Source: Hypericum androsaemum (taxonomy: Eukaryota > Streptophyta > Magnoliopsida > Malpighiales > Hypericaceae). Taken from it: a stretch of 64,000 nucleotides of DNA. Where the stretch lies: contig OZ023181.1 of assembly GCA_963995505.1 (NCBI GenBank), positions 19,774,221-19,838,220 of the forward strand, given 5' to 3'. The position numbers and the translations under genes were made by a program. Below the pieces are notes generated by a model. The model saw only the letters and a program-made list of their open reading frames with translations, did no database searches and was not told the DNA's origin. This document shows, piece after piece, positions 50,085 to 61,500 of the stretch; position 1 is the first letter of the stretch, and every line of letters starts with the position of its first letter.

Positions 50085-51071
50085 AGGGTAAATTATGCTC
50101 AGGCCCCTGGTATTTGGTATATTTCATGCTCGCCCCCCTGTATTCTGGAAATTGATTAAAAACTCCCCGAGGTTTGGTTTTATTATACTCTCAGGCCCCT
50201 CGCTAACGTCAGCGGTCAAGATATTGTTATTTTATTACTGAAATAACTATTATACCCTTGGTCCGGTTAACTATAACCTCCGGTCATCTTTCTGGCAACC
50301 AAAAATCAAAATCAAAATTTCTCCGTTCTTCTGGAAACCGCCTCCGCAATTTTCAAGTCCATAAACAGGACTAGGGCTGGGGAATTGTGAAATTCCCAAT
50401 TCCTAGTGATGAACCCTAAATCTTAATTGCAAAATTTTCTTCTCCCCGTTTGAAAATTGTCTGCCTCTCTCGTTGATAGAGGACGCCAAGAAGAGAGAGA
50501 GCTGATTCCTCGGGTTTGTTCGACAAGGAGGAGATCGACCAGAACTCAAAGGTTGTCGCTCGGTCTGCTGTTCGACTTCACCGTCGAGAACCCTCATCGG
50601 AGAAGGCCCACTCCGATTGGAGAAGAAGGGTCGGAGATGGGTGATGGTGCATTGGTGGACAGAGTGGACGAGGCGCTAGGGAAGGCTGAGCAGGGGGACG
50701 TCGAGCTCGACGGCGAGTAGGGAGACAGAGGATGAGACCGATCGCCTTGGGGATGGTGAAAGTTGATTTAGACGACGATGAAAGTTGGCGATGGTGAAAG
50801 TTGATTTAGACGACGATGGAGGGGTTCGCACAGTTTCGATGTCGATTAGCTCTGCGACGGTGACTGTGATTTGGACAAGGACGGTGATGTTTATTTTATT
50901 GTTTGTAAGGGTATATTTGTCATTTTATAAGAAAAAATGATCGCTGATGTCAGCGAGGGGCCTGAGAGTATAATAAAATCAAACCTTGGAGAGTTTTTAA
51001 TCGATTACCATAATACATGGGGGCGAGTGTAAAATATACCAAACACCGGGGGTCTTAGAGTAATTTGCCCT
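50085..51071. mobile_element. Mutator-like element with ~135-bp inverted ends
   Basis: The left arm starts AGGGTAAATTATGCTCAGG and passes GTTTGGTTTTATTATACTC; the right arm reads the same in reverse (GAGTATAATAAAATCAAAC ... CTTAGAGTAATTTGCCCT). The GC-rich interior at 50457-50900 has open frames of unknown origin, possibly captured gene DNA. Flanks are T-rich (CTTTTTTTT on the left), so the target duplication is not clean. A truncated relative lies at 20716-20960. Confidence 0.78.
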
Positions 51072-51872
51072 TCTTTTTTCCGAATACATTTGGCGGGTCT
51101 GGATTGGGCCCGGAACAATTCCTTTCCTACCACATAGACAAGAGAAATGGCCGCACACGTTAAGTAACAAGTTTAAAATATCGGCCATTTTATATGGGGC
51201 AATTTCGAAAATTTATATTTGTTATAATCTAAATTGTTCAAAGCATGGTGTACTAATATGAGTCGTATGATTATACTAGTGTGCACTGCATGGTATATTA
51301 GTGTACTAGTGTCCATTGCATATTATACCAGTGTCCACTGCATATTATTACTAGTGTCAGTTGCACGGTATACTAATATTTAACGCATGGTATACCTTGT
51401 CTCTAAAACTAACGATTGCAAACCATAATACATAATTAAAAATATAATCATAATTAATTATAGTAACTATCTTTAAGATTAAATAGATTATGGAGAAGTC
51501 TCCTTGATAAAGAACACATTGATAGAATTGATGCCTTCTTCATTATTCTTTATTGGATAAATACATCATTAAGAAAAATAATACGTGCATTGGAGAGATA
51601 TCAATGAAAGCAAACAAAAAAAAATATCCTTGGTCTTCTGCGTGAAAGTTTCTCAGTCATTCGACCCGCACGTGCATCTAGAATCACCAAATTAATGGTC
51701 CTTTGTTTCAACGTGGATGGTGTTGTCCATTCCATTAGACATCAATATGCTTCCGGTTACCAACCAATGAAAGTTGATCCAAATAATAAGAGATTTTGAT
51801 TCATTAAAAAAAGTATTGAGTTCAACTATTACGAATGTAAATGAAGACACCCCTAAATAATAACATAAAGTA
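51072..51872. other. Gene-free stretch with degenerate short repeats
   Basis: Positions 51240-51405 repeat words like ACTAGTGTCCA(C/T)TGCAT and TGCATGGTATA in irregular tandem. The rest is AT-rich with no feature seen. Confidence 0.45.
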
Positions 51873-54364
51873 TGTTATGAATTCGGCAACTAGAGAATAA
51901 AATGCGCAAATAACACAGACACAAGAGATAACGTGGTTCGGCCTAGTGTCTACATCCATGGTGAGAAAGCAGAAATTTTATTGATAGATCCGAGTCACAA
52001 AGCTATACAAAACCTTAGGGTAACATGTCTTTATATAGAGGCAAACCCTTGTACATCAAGTAAGCTATCTATGTCAAATTAGGAGTCCAAAACCTTGTCC
52101 GAATAGAATAGAAAATAAGCCCACAAATCGTTTCCTCTTTAATTTCTCGACATCTCTAACAATCTCCACCTTGGCGAGAAATCATCCTATAGATGAACCA
52201 TGAAGCTCCATCCGAACTTCAACAAACTCCACCTTGATAAAATACCGCCACATGAAGAACCATGAGAACTTGAGAAACTAAACCGACTCTACTAGCTCCA
52301 CCTTGACCATAGATACACCGCCATCAATAATACCATCTCAATTTTCTCACCACCTTTTTCCGTTCAATCACATGGAGTCAGCCCTCAAACTCGAGCTTCT
52401 GAGCTTGCTTGGCCCATTCCCTCCAATCTCCATTGAACCCCAACTAGTAAGTCCACCTGTTGAAGCAACCTTGCGACCAATAGACGCGTCCTCTATTTTT
52501 TGGTCAACCCCATGCTCCACAACCTCGAACTGCTTCTCCGCTGGACCTTCTTGCCTCATACCAATACTACATGCCATAGTATACAAAGGGCAACCTTTGT
52601 TCTACTAAGTAGAACCCTCGACATGCCACGAACTCCACCGTTCGGCCTTGAGTGAGATACCTAATTCGTCCGTGGTGCTACCAATGGCTTCACATTCCCC
52701 ATGCAAAACCTACCCAATATCTTTGGCATGCACGTCTCTTTAGACAACCATAGCGAAAACTTGCTAACTTTATCTCTGCAAATCCCAACTCCACTCAAAC
52801 CATTCATGTCAAGCTTTCGCACCATCACACAAGAACTTTTCTCCCCTCTATCGAAACCCAACGATGTGACTCCACCTACAATCGTGTTCCCTACTAACCT
52901 GTAGGTATTCCTAGCATTCATTTCACCTTTCATCACCACCACAGCATCCTTCTCTACCTCTATTAGCCCGCCTACAATATTATAGTTGTACCTACTATAA
53001 TCCAAGGCTCCTAACGAGATCAAATTTCTCTCCAACTTCGGAACATGCCTAACCCCATATAATTTTCTCTCAACACCATCCCACATCTTGATTTAGATAT
53101 CACCTATGCCAGCAATTCTGTAAGTAGAACCATCACCCATAGTCACCATACCTGAATCAACGAACTTGTAGGTGTCGAACTACCCTCTCTTGGGCGTCAT
53201 GTGAAAAGAGCAAGCGCTATCCAAAATCTAAGAATCAGAATGCTTTGGACTTGACAAAACAGAAAAAAGATCACCATCTGACCCGTCCGAATGTGAGGCC
53301 ACATTCACGGAACCTGATCCTTTTTCCTCGCGATCCCGAGTTCTTTTTGGAGAATCCTTCTTCACGTGCCTTTTTTCTCCGCACTCAAAGCAATTTTCCT
53401 TGAACCTCCTTGACCACGACTTTGATCTCTTCCCGTCTTTTGCCCCACTACGATCACCATGGCTACCCCTCACAACCAACCCTTCCGCTTGTTCATCGCC
53501 AGTTTTCTTTCTTTGATGAAACCCTAGCAGAGCACTTGTGATATCTTCCAACACCAGGGACTTCTTCCCCTAAGTTAGAGTTGTAACCAAATTTTCGTGG
53601 GAGCCAGGTAAAGAATTCAGCAGCAACAATGCCTTGTCTTCTTCCTCGAACTTCACATCAATCTTTCTCAAGTCGCTCATAAGTTGACTGAAACTATTAA
53701 TGTGTTTGCTCAAATCCGAGCCCTCCTTCATCTTGAGCCAGTACAATCTTTGCTTAAGATAAAGCTTGTTTGACAAAGACTTAGACATATACCTTACCTC
53801 CAATTTCTTCCATACCTCAGCTGGTGACTCCTCATCCATGATGGGACACATCACATCATCCGCCAAGCACAAGCAAATTGTCGCCACCGCCTTGGCCGCC
53901 ATCTCCTTCCACTCTTGCTCCTCCATCTTCTCGGGCTTCTTCTCCGAGAGCTCGATGACCATCCCTTGTTGCACGAGGAGATCCTTGACACGCCTTTGCC
54001 ATAACCCAAAATTCGAAGATCCATCGAACTTCACAAGAGCAAACTTCGCACCGTCCGTCATCCTCCAACCCAAGCTCTTGATACCAATTGTTATAAATTC
54101 AGCAACTAGAGAAGAATATGGACACAAGAGATAACATGGTTCGGCCTAGTGCCTACGTACACAGTGAGAAAGGAGAAATTTTATTGATGGATCTGAGTCA
54201 CAAAGCTATACAAAACCTTAGGGTAACATGCCTTTATATAGAGGCAAACCCTTGTACATCAAGTAAGCTATCTAGGTCAAATTAGGAGTCCAAAATCTAG
54301 TCAGAATAGAATAGAAAACAAGCCCACAAATCATTTCCTCTTTAATTTTTTGACATCTCTAACA
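51873..54364 (-). mobile_element. Complete non-autonomous Copia derivative (TR-GAG-like)
   Basis: 2492 bp flanked by a perfect 5-bp duplication AAGTA (51868-51872 and 54365-54369). On its own (minus) strand the 5' LTR is 54364-54089, the primer-binding site TGGTATCAAGAGC is at 54086-54074, the gag/protease region runs to about 52661, degenerate RT-end sequence follows, and the 3' LTR is 52161-51873. The LTRs are near-identical over most of their length but differ by small indels and substitutions. Integrase, most of RT and RNase H are absent, so mobility would depend on a full-length relative. Confidence 0.88.
52661..54061 (-). pseudogene. gag-protease reading frame of the Copia derivative
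   Basis: Read on the minus strand: a Copia gag start (KFALVKFDGSSNFGLWQ), helical gag (YMSKSLSNKLYLKQRLYWL) and an in-frame stop at 53572-53570, then a basic region and a zinc knuckle CFECGEKRHVKKDSPK whose last cysteine is replaced by serine. After another stop come protease-like ILDSACSFHMTP and YGVRHVPKLERNLISLG. Several stops break the frame. The tail at about 52790-52680 (LWLSKETC...KILGRFCMGN) resembles the end of Copia reverse transcriptase, joined directly to the protease side by an internal deletion. Confidence 0.78.
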
Positions 54365-54369
54365 AAGTA

Positions 54370-55670
54370 CTCGAAAGATGTACATAAAAATACAAGTGGC
54401 TACGTCGTTCACGCGATTTCAGATTCAGAGGGGACAACATAAAAAATGTCCATACGGAGGGGACTAAATTTGGGCCATCAGATTTGATTGTCTTTAAATC
54501 TGATGGTCAATAACCTATCAGGTGATATTGGTTTACATGTGATGTGATATTGGTTTGCATGTAAAGTGATATTGGTTTGCACGAGACTGGTTTACATATG
54601 AAGTAATATTGGTTTGCATGTGAAATATTTATTTGTATGTATAATGATATTGGTATGCGTTAGTCCCTATCGGTGGGGACAAGACTTGTCCCCACTGAAT
54701 CCGATCCCGTTCACACATGCTAGCTCGGGTACCGTCTTAGCAAGGGCCAGGTTAGACAAGGAAAAAGGCGAATTATGTGATTTTTGATTGGTCCTCCATT
54801 TTCGTAAACTAAAATCTGAAGTTTGCGTGTGAGAATTTGCGGAAGATTATGGACCTTGGTTTTTAATGATTTCCACAAGCAAGCTTTTTTTACGTGAATA
54901 AGATCAATTAACTCACAAGTTAATTTGTATGATTGGCCTTGAACAAGGGAGTTTGTCAACAGGTACGGATCCAGAAAATTTATACTACGGGATTAAAATG
55001 TTTATGTACTTCATGAAATTGACAACAAAAAAATATTCACGATATTAGAATATAATCTTACGTCAAGTAATTAAATATATCATAATTATTACCGTCTTTT
55101 TTTCATGTTCTAAAATCTCTCAATGATTTTCTCTGTATCATTTTTTTCCCTGTTTGTCAGGCAAACCCTGTGACGTACTAGCTCCGACATTTGGGATGCT
55201 AATCAAGAAGAGCCAAGTCAACCATATGTTTCATTGAAATTTCTGATGTTTTGGCCCAAACAAATCCGACTAATCTCGAATTAGGTCGGCTTACGAAACT
55301 TATACATTATGCTTTTTATCTACTCTAAAGGAAAATGAAAAATTAAATTTCCAGATGTCTCCGGTCTCAGTCAACCTCGAGCATGGCTGCGTGGAACCGG
55401 TAAATTTTTTAAAGAGATTTGGATGCAATTAAAAATATTTGGATTAAAATCGTACGAGTGTAAAAAAATATTATTAGACAAATTCCTCTTAAATAGGATA
55501 TGACAGTATAAAATTTAATAAACATGACTTAAACTCGAGATTTTTTTTTGTTAAAAAGGTATATATGACTATATGTTACATACGGCTTCCGTATAAACGT
55601 ACATCTCTTTGCATTACACAACAAATTCTTAAATTACAAGAGTTTTAAAAACATGGTCAAGTGCCAAAAT
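54370..55670. other. Gene-free stretch with short tandem motif
   Basis: At about 54519-54660 the word GATATTGGTTTGCATGT recurs roughly every 22-25 bp with substitutions. Positions 55190-55410 resemble 57306-57455 (see findings). No gene is supported. Confidence 0.45.
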
Positions 55671-55679
55671 AAAAAAATG

Positions 55680-56640
55680 AAAATGAAGTGCACCCAAGAA
55701 GGTTCTTGGAATTGGGATTTGCAAGGATAAGATTAGCAAGAAGTTATGGTTATCTCGAAGAAGCATGGGTTGCAAGAAGTTATGGTTGTCCAAAGGCACG
55801 TGCAAAGCAAAGGTGTTGGGTAGGTTTGGCATTGGGAATGCGAATAAGATTTTATCTCACTCAAGGGCGAGCAGTAGAGCTCATGCCATGTCAAGGGTTC
55901 TACTATGTGGAACAAAAGGCTGCCTAGTGTATGCCATGGCTTGTAGCATTGGTTCGAGGCAAAAGAAACAAGATCTAACGAGAAAGCAGTTCGAAGTTGC
56001 GAAGTATAAGGGTGATCAGAAAAATAGAGGAGTGTCTATTGGTCATGAGGTTACTTCAGCAGGTGAACCAGCATGTTGGGTTTCAACAAAGGTTGTAGGG
56101 AATGCATCGGGCAAGCTCGGGAGGTGTTCGAGTTAGGGAGATGTCTCCAAGTGATTGAACAAAAGGTGGAGAGAAGTGAGGACGACATTGATGAGGACGG
56201 AAGAGTCCAAGGTCCAAGGTGGAGTCAGTATAGTTGGTTTAATTTCGTAAAACTCCGTGGTTCTTCAAAGGACGATGTCTCATCAAGGTAGAGATTGTTG
56301 AAGTTCGGGTAGAGTTTCATGGTTCTTCTAAGGGATGATTTCTCGCCAAGATAGAGATTGTTGGGTTTGGCGAGAAGAAGACATTGGTGCAAGCCAATAC
56401 CTTGGCTGCAGCCAATAGTCTTACAGCATCCAAAGGTCTGGCGCTAGCCAGGTCGTGCGGCAAAAAAATTTATGTTTTGTTTGGACTCTTGTTTTGGACT
56501 CCTAATGACATAGATAGGTTCTGTCTATATATACGAGGGCATGTTACTATAGTTTGTATAGCTTTGTGGCTCTGTACTCAGCAATAAAAAGAGATCTCCT
56601 TCTTTACGTGGACGTAGACGGTTGGCCGAACCACATTATC
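55680..56640 (+). mobile_element. Truncated sister copy of the Copia derivative
   Basis: The plus strand carries, in the same order as the 51873-54364 element, the degenerate RT-end (KLWLSKGTC...KVLGRFGIGN), a MSRVLL...YAMACSIG stretch, the RKQFEV...DQKNRGVSIG region, a polypurine-like tract GGTAGAGATTGTTG and an LTR-like segment beginning TGTTGGGTTTGGCGAG at about 56359. The 5' half (gag, protease, 5' LTR) is missing, and the right end is not defined. Confidence 0.68.
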
Positions 56641-56749
56641 TGTTGCGTCCGTTATTATTTTCCTGGTGGAGCTGCTTGCGGAGAGGTGATAAAGTTTTCG
56701 ACCATCTGTGAATCAACCTCGAGGGAGACTTTCTCGAGTTTTTTTTCCT

Positions 56750-57165
56750 AAAGGGTGTTAAAAAAAAATTCTTTCATCAATCTGGTGTCCTCGTAAAAAG
56801 TTTTACCAATCTGGTGTTGGTCAGAAACTGCCAAATTTTCCCATTTTATATGAGGCCAGAAAACAGTCATTTTTGGCCATTTTTCATGGAATGGCAATTT
56901 TTGGATTTTTTCGGTGCTACAAAATGGCCAAAAATGGCAGTTTTCTAGATAACGGTAATTTTTGGCCATTTTTCGGTGATACAAAATGGCCGTTTTCCGG
57001 AGAACGGCCATTTTTTTGCCATTTTCATGTATAGAAACAGCAGAATGCTGCCGTTTTCTGGTGACACGAAACGGCAAAATTTGGTCATTCCTAAACCAAT
57101 ACTAGATTGGTAAAATAAATTTCGAGGACACCAAACTGGTCAATATTTTTTTTAAAACACCTTTT
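56750..57165. mobile_element. Small inverted-repeat element
   Basis: The ends are inverted copies: AAAGGGTGTTAAAAAAAAAT ... ATCTGGTGTCCTCG on the left and CGAGGACACCAAACTGG ... AACACCTTTT on the right, about 75 bp each. The interior repeats TTTTTGGCCATTTTTC and GGCCGTTTTCCGG-like words. No target duplication is clear and no coding capacity is present. Confidence 0.68.
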
Positions 57166-57513
57166 ATGAAAAAAAGCCCTTTCTCGATCCCTAGCTGCCA
57201 AGCTAGTAGCAGGCCGTGCAGCGTAGCCCACAAATTAATTTGTCCTTGCACCGAAGAGTTCGCCATGCAGCCAAAGCCTGCGACACTGACATTTTAGTGC
57301 TGCTAGTCTAGAATAGCCGAGTCAGTCATGTGTTTCATTGAAATTTCTAATGTTATCGGTGGAGTAAAATTGACTAATTTGAATTTAAATTGGATACACA
57401 AATTTATACAAAGCGTAGTCAGTCTCAGTCAACCACAAATATGGCGGCGTGGATGAAGTGACCTTGGTCTTTTGATGAAAGTAATCTTTGCCTTCATAAA
57501 TAGCAGTACGAAT

Positions 57514-57515
<2 letters not shown>

Positions 57516-57574
<59 letters not shown>
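57516..57574. repeat. (TA)n microsatellite at the pararetrovirus junction
   Basis: A 59-bp uninterrupted TA/AT run. Viral leader-like sequence starts immediately after it. Several endogenous Caulimoviridae in plants are known to sit in TA dinucleotide repeats. Confidence 0.9.
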
Positions 57575-57579
<5 letters not shown>

Positions 57580-57692
57580 GTCAGAGTCAGTCGAACCGGC
57601 GATTGCACATAGTAGAGCCCGTCGGCACGCACCCCCTACCACTGTAAGCTCTCTCTATCCTCACCCTCTCTTACCGGCCTCTCACCCCCTAT

Positions 57693-57704
57693 TGGTATCA
57701 GAGC
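57693..57704 (+). other. tRNA-Met primer-binding site of the pararetrovirus
   Basis: TGGTATCAGAGC, followed by CA, is complementary to the 3' end of plant initiator tRNA-Met. It is the minus-strand DNA primer site in Caulimoviridae and lies 118 bp after the (TA)n junction and 270 bp before ORF1. Confidence 0.85.
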
Positions 57705-57756
57705 CAGTAACGATTTTCGAGGTTAAAAAAACAAGACAGGCTCGGTTAAGGTAGCC

Positions 57757-57801
57757 ATGCTAGGCATAAATCCTCATTACACTGAGAACCCGCTTGTGTG
57801 A
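57757..57801 (+). other. Small upstream ORF in the viral leader
   Basis: ATG at 57757 followed by a stop at 57799-57801 gives 14 codons. A second minimal ATG-TTC-TAA lies at 57888-57896. Short leader ORFs before an ATG-poor region are typical of pararetroviruses that use ribosome shunting. No peptide function is claimed. Confidence 0.45.
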
Positions 57802-57973
57802 AACCAAGATTATCTGTATCGGTTGTGATTCTAATTTGGGATTAGCTGTTTATTAGTACTGTTTGTGTACTTTGTCTATTTACTTTTATGTTCTAAATTA
57901 TCTTTACAAATAAGGCTTGTTATTCCTAAGGGGAAGCTAGAACTGGACTAACTGGGAAAACTATTCACCATAA

Positions 57974-58573
57974 TTGACATCACCTCTACCCTTGAGCACA
58001 ATTTACAAAATTGCGACGAGTAAAAAATATCTGGCCTACTTAGATTTAGAACTTGGCTCCAGAGAAAAATCAAAAATAATATTAGAAGGACACGAGTTAA
58101 TTTGTCGTCTTGATAGAACTTTTGAACACAAGTTACACAGTAATAATAATCATCTCAATAGTTTAACAGATCTAATAATTAGTCTAGGAAGTCACTTAGA
58201 AGTCGAAAGGAAACTAACTATTAAAAATCATCATAACTTGACAGAAGCACTTACGGGAGTAGAAGGATTGTTAAAAGTCTCGGTAGAAAATCAAAATTAT
58301 ATTAAAAATCAGAACGAACAGATTATCTTAGAAATTAAAAAATTAAGTACACTTATAGAAAGGCCTAAAAGAAACGAGGTAGAACTAAAACCAGTCTTAG
58401 GCGAATTAGAAAAGCTAGCAGAAAATATCAAAAGACTAAAAGAAGAAAATCACGCTAAGGTAGAAATCAACGGTCTAACAAAAGCCTTAGAAAAACTAAG
58501 CTTAGGACAGGGTGAAAGACCCAGAAAAGAGATCCTTCCTCCAAAGTATATTCATTGGTTACCTAAAAAATGA
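57974..58573 (+). CDS. Pararetrovirus ORF1, ATG-free, coiled-coil protein
   Basis: The frame opens after a TAA at 57971-57973 and runs 200 codons including the stop, with no ATG in frame; the first codon available is TTG (57974). It must use a non-AUG start, as reported for ORF1 of rice tungro bacilliform virus (AUU). The length is close to that virus's P1. The middle is rich in Leu, Ile, Lys, Glu and Asn in helix- and coiled-coil-like spacing (about residues 60-175), and the C-terminus is basic and proline-containing. Badna/tungro P1 proteins are thought to be virion-associated; the function here is inferred only from position. The TGA stop overlaps the polyprotein's ATG as ATGA. Confidence 0.8.
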   Translation: MTSPLPLSTIYKIATSKKYLAYLDLELGSREKSKIILEGHELICRLDRTFEHKLHSNNNHLNSLTDLIISLGSHLEVERKLTIKNHHNLTEALTGVEGLLKVSVENQNYIKNQNEQIILEIKKLSTLIERPKRNEVELKPVLGELEKLAENIKRLKEENHAKVEINGLTKALEKLSLGQGERPRKEILPPKYIHWLPKK

Positions 58574-61500
58574 CAACGCCATTCCCTGGAAGACCTTATA
58601 GAACTGGGACTATAACAGAACCAGCTAGAAATAGTGTAAGTGATAATATCTCAACAGATTCATTTTTGGGAAGACTGCTTAGAGGATCAGGAAGTAATAG
58701 TACACAGGATGTAGTTCAGTTAGAAGAAGAAATAGATGTCGAACGAAACCTGGAACTATATAATAATGCCCAGGTAGATGCTTTAAATCCTAGAATTTTA
58801 TATCAGACAGGACTCCTTAATGTGCGAACGGTACTAGTAAGAAGTAATAGAGAAGAAAGCCTAAGAATTGTGGATAATACAGAAGAAATAGAACTATTTA
58901 CACCAGAAACTCTAAAACGTTTAAAATAGTCAGGAAAACGCTTTGTACACATAGGGTTAATTGTCATAGGTATTAAAGGGTTAGGAAGAAAAGAATTAGG
59001 AACGAAAGCTTTAGTGTTAATTCTAGATAAATCTTGGCAGACCGATTTAAAAAAAGCAATAATAGCAGGAATGGAAGTAGATATGAGTAAAAATAGTGCT
59101 CTGTTTTACTGTTCACCTGCAGTATTAAAAGATATTAAAGATTTAAAAAATTTAAAAATAGGACTGAAAACAAGAGGGTATGAAAATTTTATAGGTAATA
59201 ACCTTGTAATAAGCATAGGAATACTAGGAAAAGCAAGTAATAGGTCCGGAATGAAATTCAAAGTAAACATAGAAGGTATAGTACAGAATCTAGCAAGTAA
59301 AGGGGTTAAAATGATAGATCCCGTTAAAATTGATCCAGAAGAATTAGCCGGATTAGAATGGTCTTTAAATGAATTTTCAGGACCAGGAAATAGAATTATG
59401 GTTCCCGAAAGAAGTATATTGTATGAAAATACAGATGGATCCTATGGTTTAAGATTTAATAATTACAAGGGAAAAGAAGTAAAAGAAGATCATGAGAATA
59501 TAGACAGTGATGAAGAAACAAATTTAATGAATTTCGAATTTATAAACGAAGACGAACCATTAGGAGACCCTATCTATGATACAGAAAACGAACAAGAAAT
59601 ACTAGATCTAGAAGAAACAATAGGTTATAGCTATTACGAAGAAGATGATGACTTAGATGATAACTCAGAAGGAATAAACCTAGAAGAAACTGCAGGATTT
59701 AAAACAGAGGAGGTATGTATAGACATAAATCAAATAATAAATAGAAAATTTACTGAACTAAACATACAAGATCAAGTAGATGATATGTTAATAGAATGTA
59801 TGACAGGATTAGGAATGAGCTATGAAGACGCTTATAACAAGCTAAGCGAATATTTTAATTTACCACTTGTCACAGATATTATAAATGGTAAAAGCTTGCT
59901 TAGTGATTTTTATAAACCAGAAGCAAACTATATGGACCAAACAATGGTGCCAGTTGATAGAGGCACTAAGAGACCAAAACCAGAATTTATAACTCCAGGA
60001 ACATCTGGAACAGAAAGATCAGGAAGAGAACCCTGGCTTCCACCATCTATTACATATCAAGGAGAATCTAATCTTAGAGGTCGAGGATCTAGAATGCCAA
60101 TTGGACGATTATATAGTTCTGACATGTTACTAGTAGAACAGCAACATCCACAGTTATGGCCAGACGAAGTCCTGGTATGGGAACAAACAGTAGTCAGAAA
60201 TTGGGAAACTAATAAACGATCAGATATAGATATGTTCTCTTATTTAGAAACAACCTTAGGACCAACAGCGTTAGGATTTTGGCAAAGCAAAAAGGCTAAA
60301 AATCCAGAAAAAATTAATACATTAAAATCATTAGGAGATAATCCTTATAACTTTACGAGTCAGATCAGGATTTTATTATTAGGAGTTGACCCGGCAAAAG
60401 AAAATACATTTATACAAGATACGTCAGTTAGGAACTTAGAACAATTAAGTATAACAGACTTTAAGTATATCAAAGAATTTAGCTCCGACTTTGCTAGATT
60501 ACTAGCACAAACTGGACGAGCTATGGATGATAATTTGTGTAATAGATATTTTGTAAAATTACCAGGAGACTTAGGAAGATCTATACATGAAGATTGGGTA
60601 GCTGACTATGGCTTAACAGAAGGATTAGGTGTAGGACCACGAATAACCTACGTATTCAATAAATTAGAGGAAAAGTGTAAAGAAGCAACTATGCAAGAAC
60701 AAATTCGAAGGCAAGCTTGGGCTTTCTGTAAAACAGCAGTTTATACGCCACAAGCATACGGATATTATGATAGAGCTAAAAGTAAGAAAAAATATCTTAG
60801 GAAAAGTACGTCATATAGAAAAGATAAACCATGGAAAAATAAAGAAAAGTACGTAAAGAAAAAACCCAAGACTAGGAAGTGTACCTATTTTATTTGCGGA
60901 GATCCAGATCACCTAGCAAATAAATGCCCTAACAAGGCAAAAAATGCGGAAAGATCTAACTTAGTAGAACAGTTAGACGAATATGAAATACAAAGTATTA
61001 AAACCAACGATTCTGATAACTCTGTTTATAGTATAACCAGTGAGTCAGACAAAGAAAACCCTCCTAAAATAACATATACGTATATGAATACAGAGGAAAA
61101 TGAATGTCCCCACGAATGGATTAGAAATAGAGGAAATAATCATATAAGCTGCTATATCTGTAAATTATATCCGGCAATAGATAGACGTTATCAATGTAAT
61201 TACTGCTTTAAAGAAATCTGCTTTCTATGCATAAAAAAGATCTATAAAATAGAAACAGATTTAACAGGACGAATAAAAGAATTAACCAAAGATAACAACT
61301 TTAACTTTTATACTGAAAGAATTGAAAAACATGAATTAGAAATTGAACTCATTAAACAGAGATTAAGAAAACTAGAAATAGAAAGGGATATGGGGAAACA
61401 TAAAGAAGGTATTAACGAAATTATTGAAGAAAATCACATGGCCGAACAGGTAGCAGAAGAAGAAGCATTTATAATCGGTGACTGTATAGCTAGTCTAATA

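Noticed and set aside
52303..52608. Plus-strand 101-codon frame
   Set aside because: Opposite strand of the Copia derivative's internal region; the minus strand aligns with the sister copy at 55680-56640.
57385..57642. Frames with poly Tyr-Ile
   Set aside because: They are translations of the (TA)n microsatellite.
57693..57704. A tRNA gene or an LTR retrotransposon primer site
   Set aside because: Only 12-14 bases match initiator tRNA-Met; no cloverleaf surrounds them. No LTR lies upstream and there is no integrase; a movement domain follows, so it is a pararetrovirus primer site.
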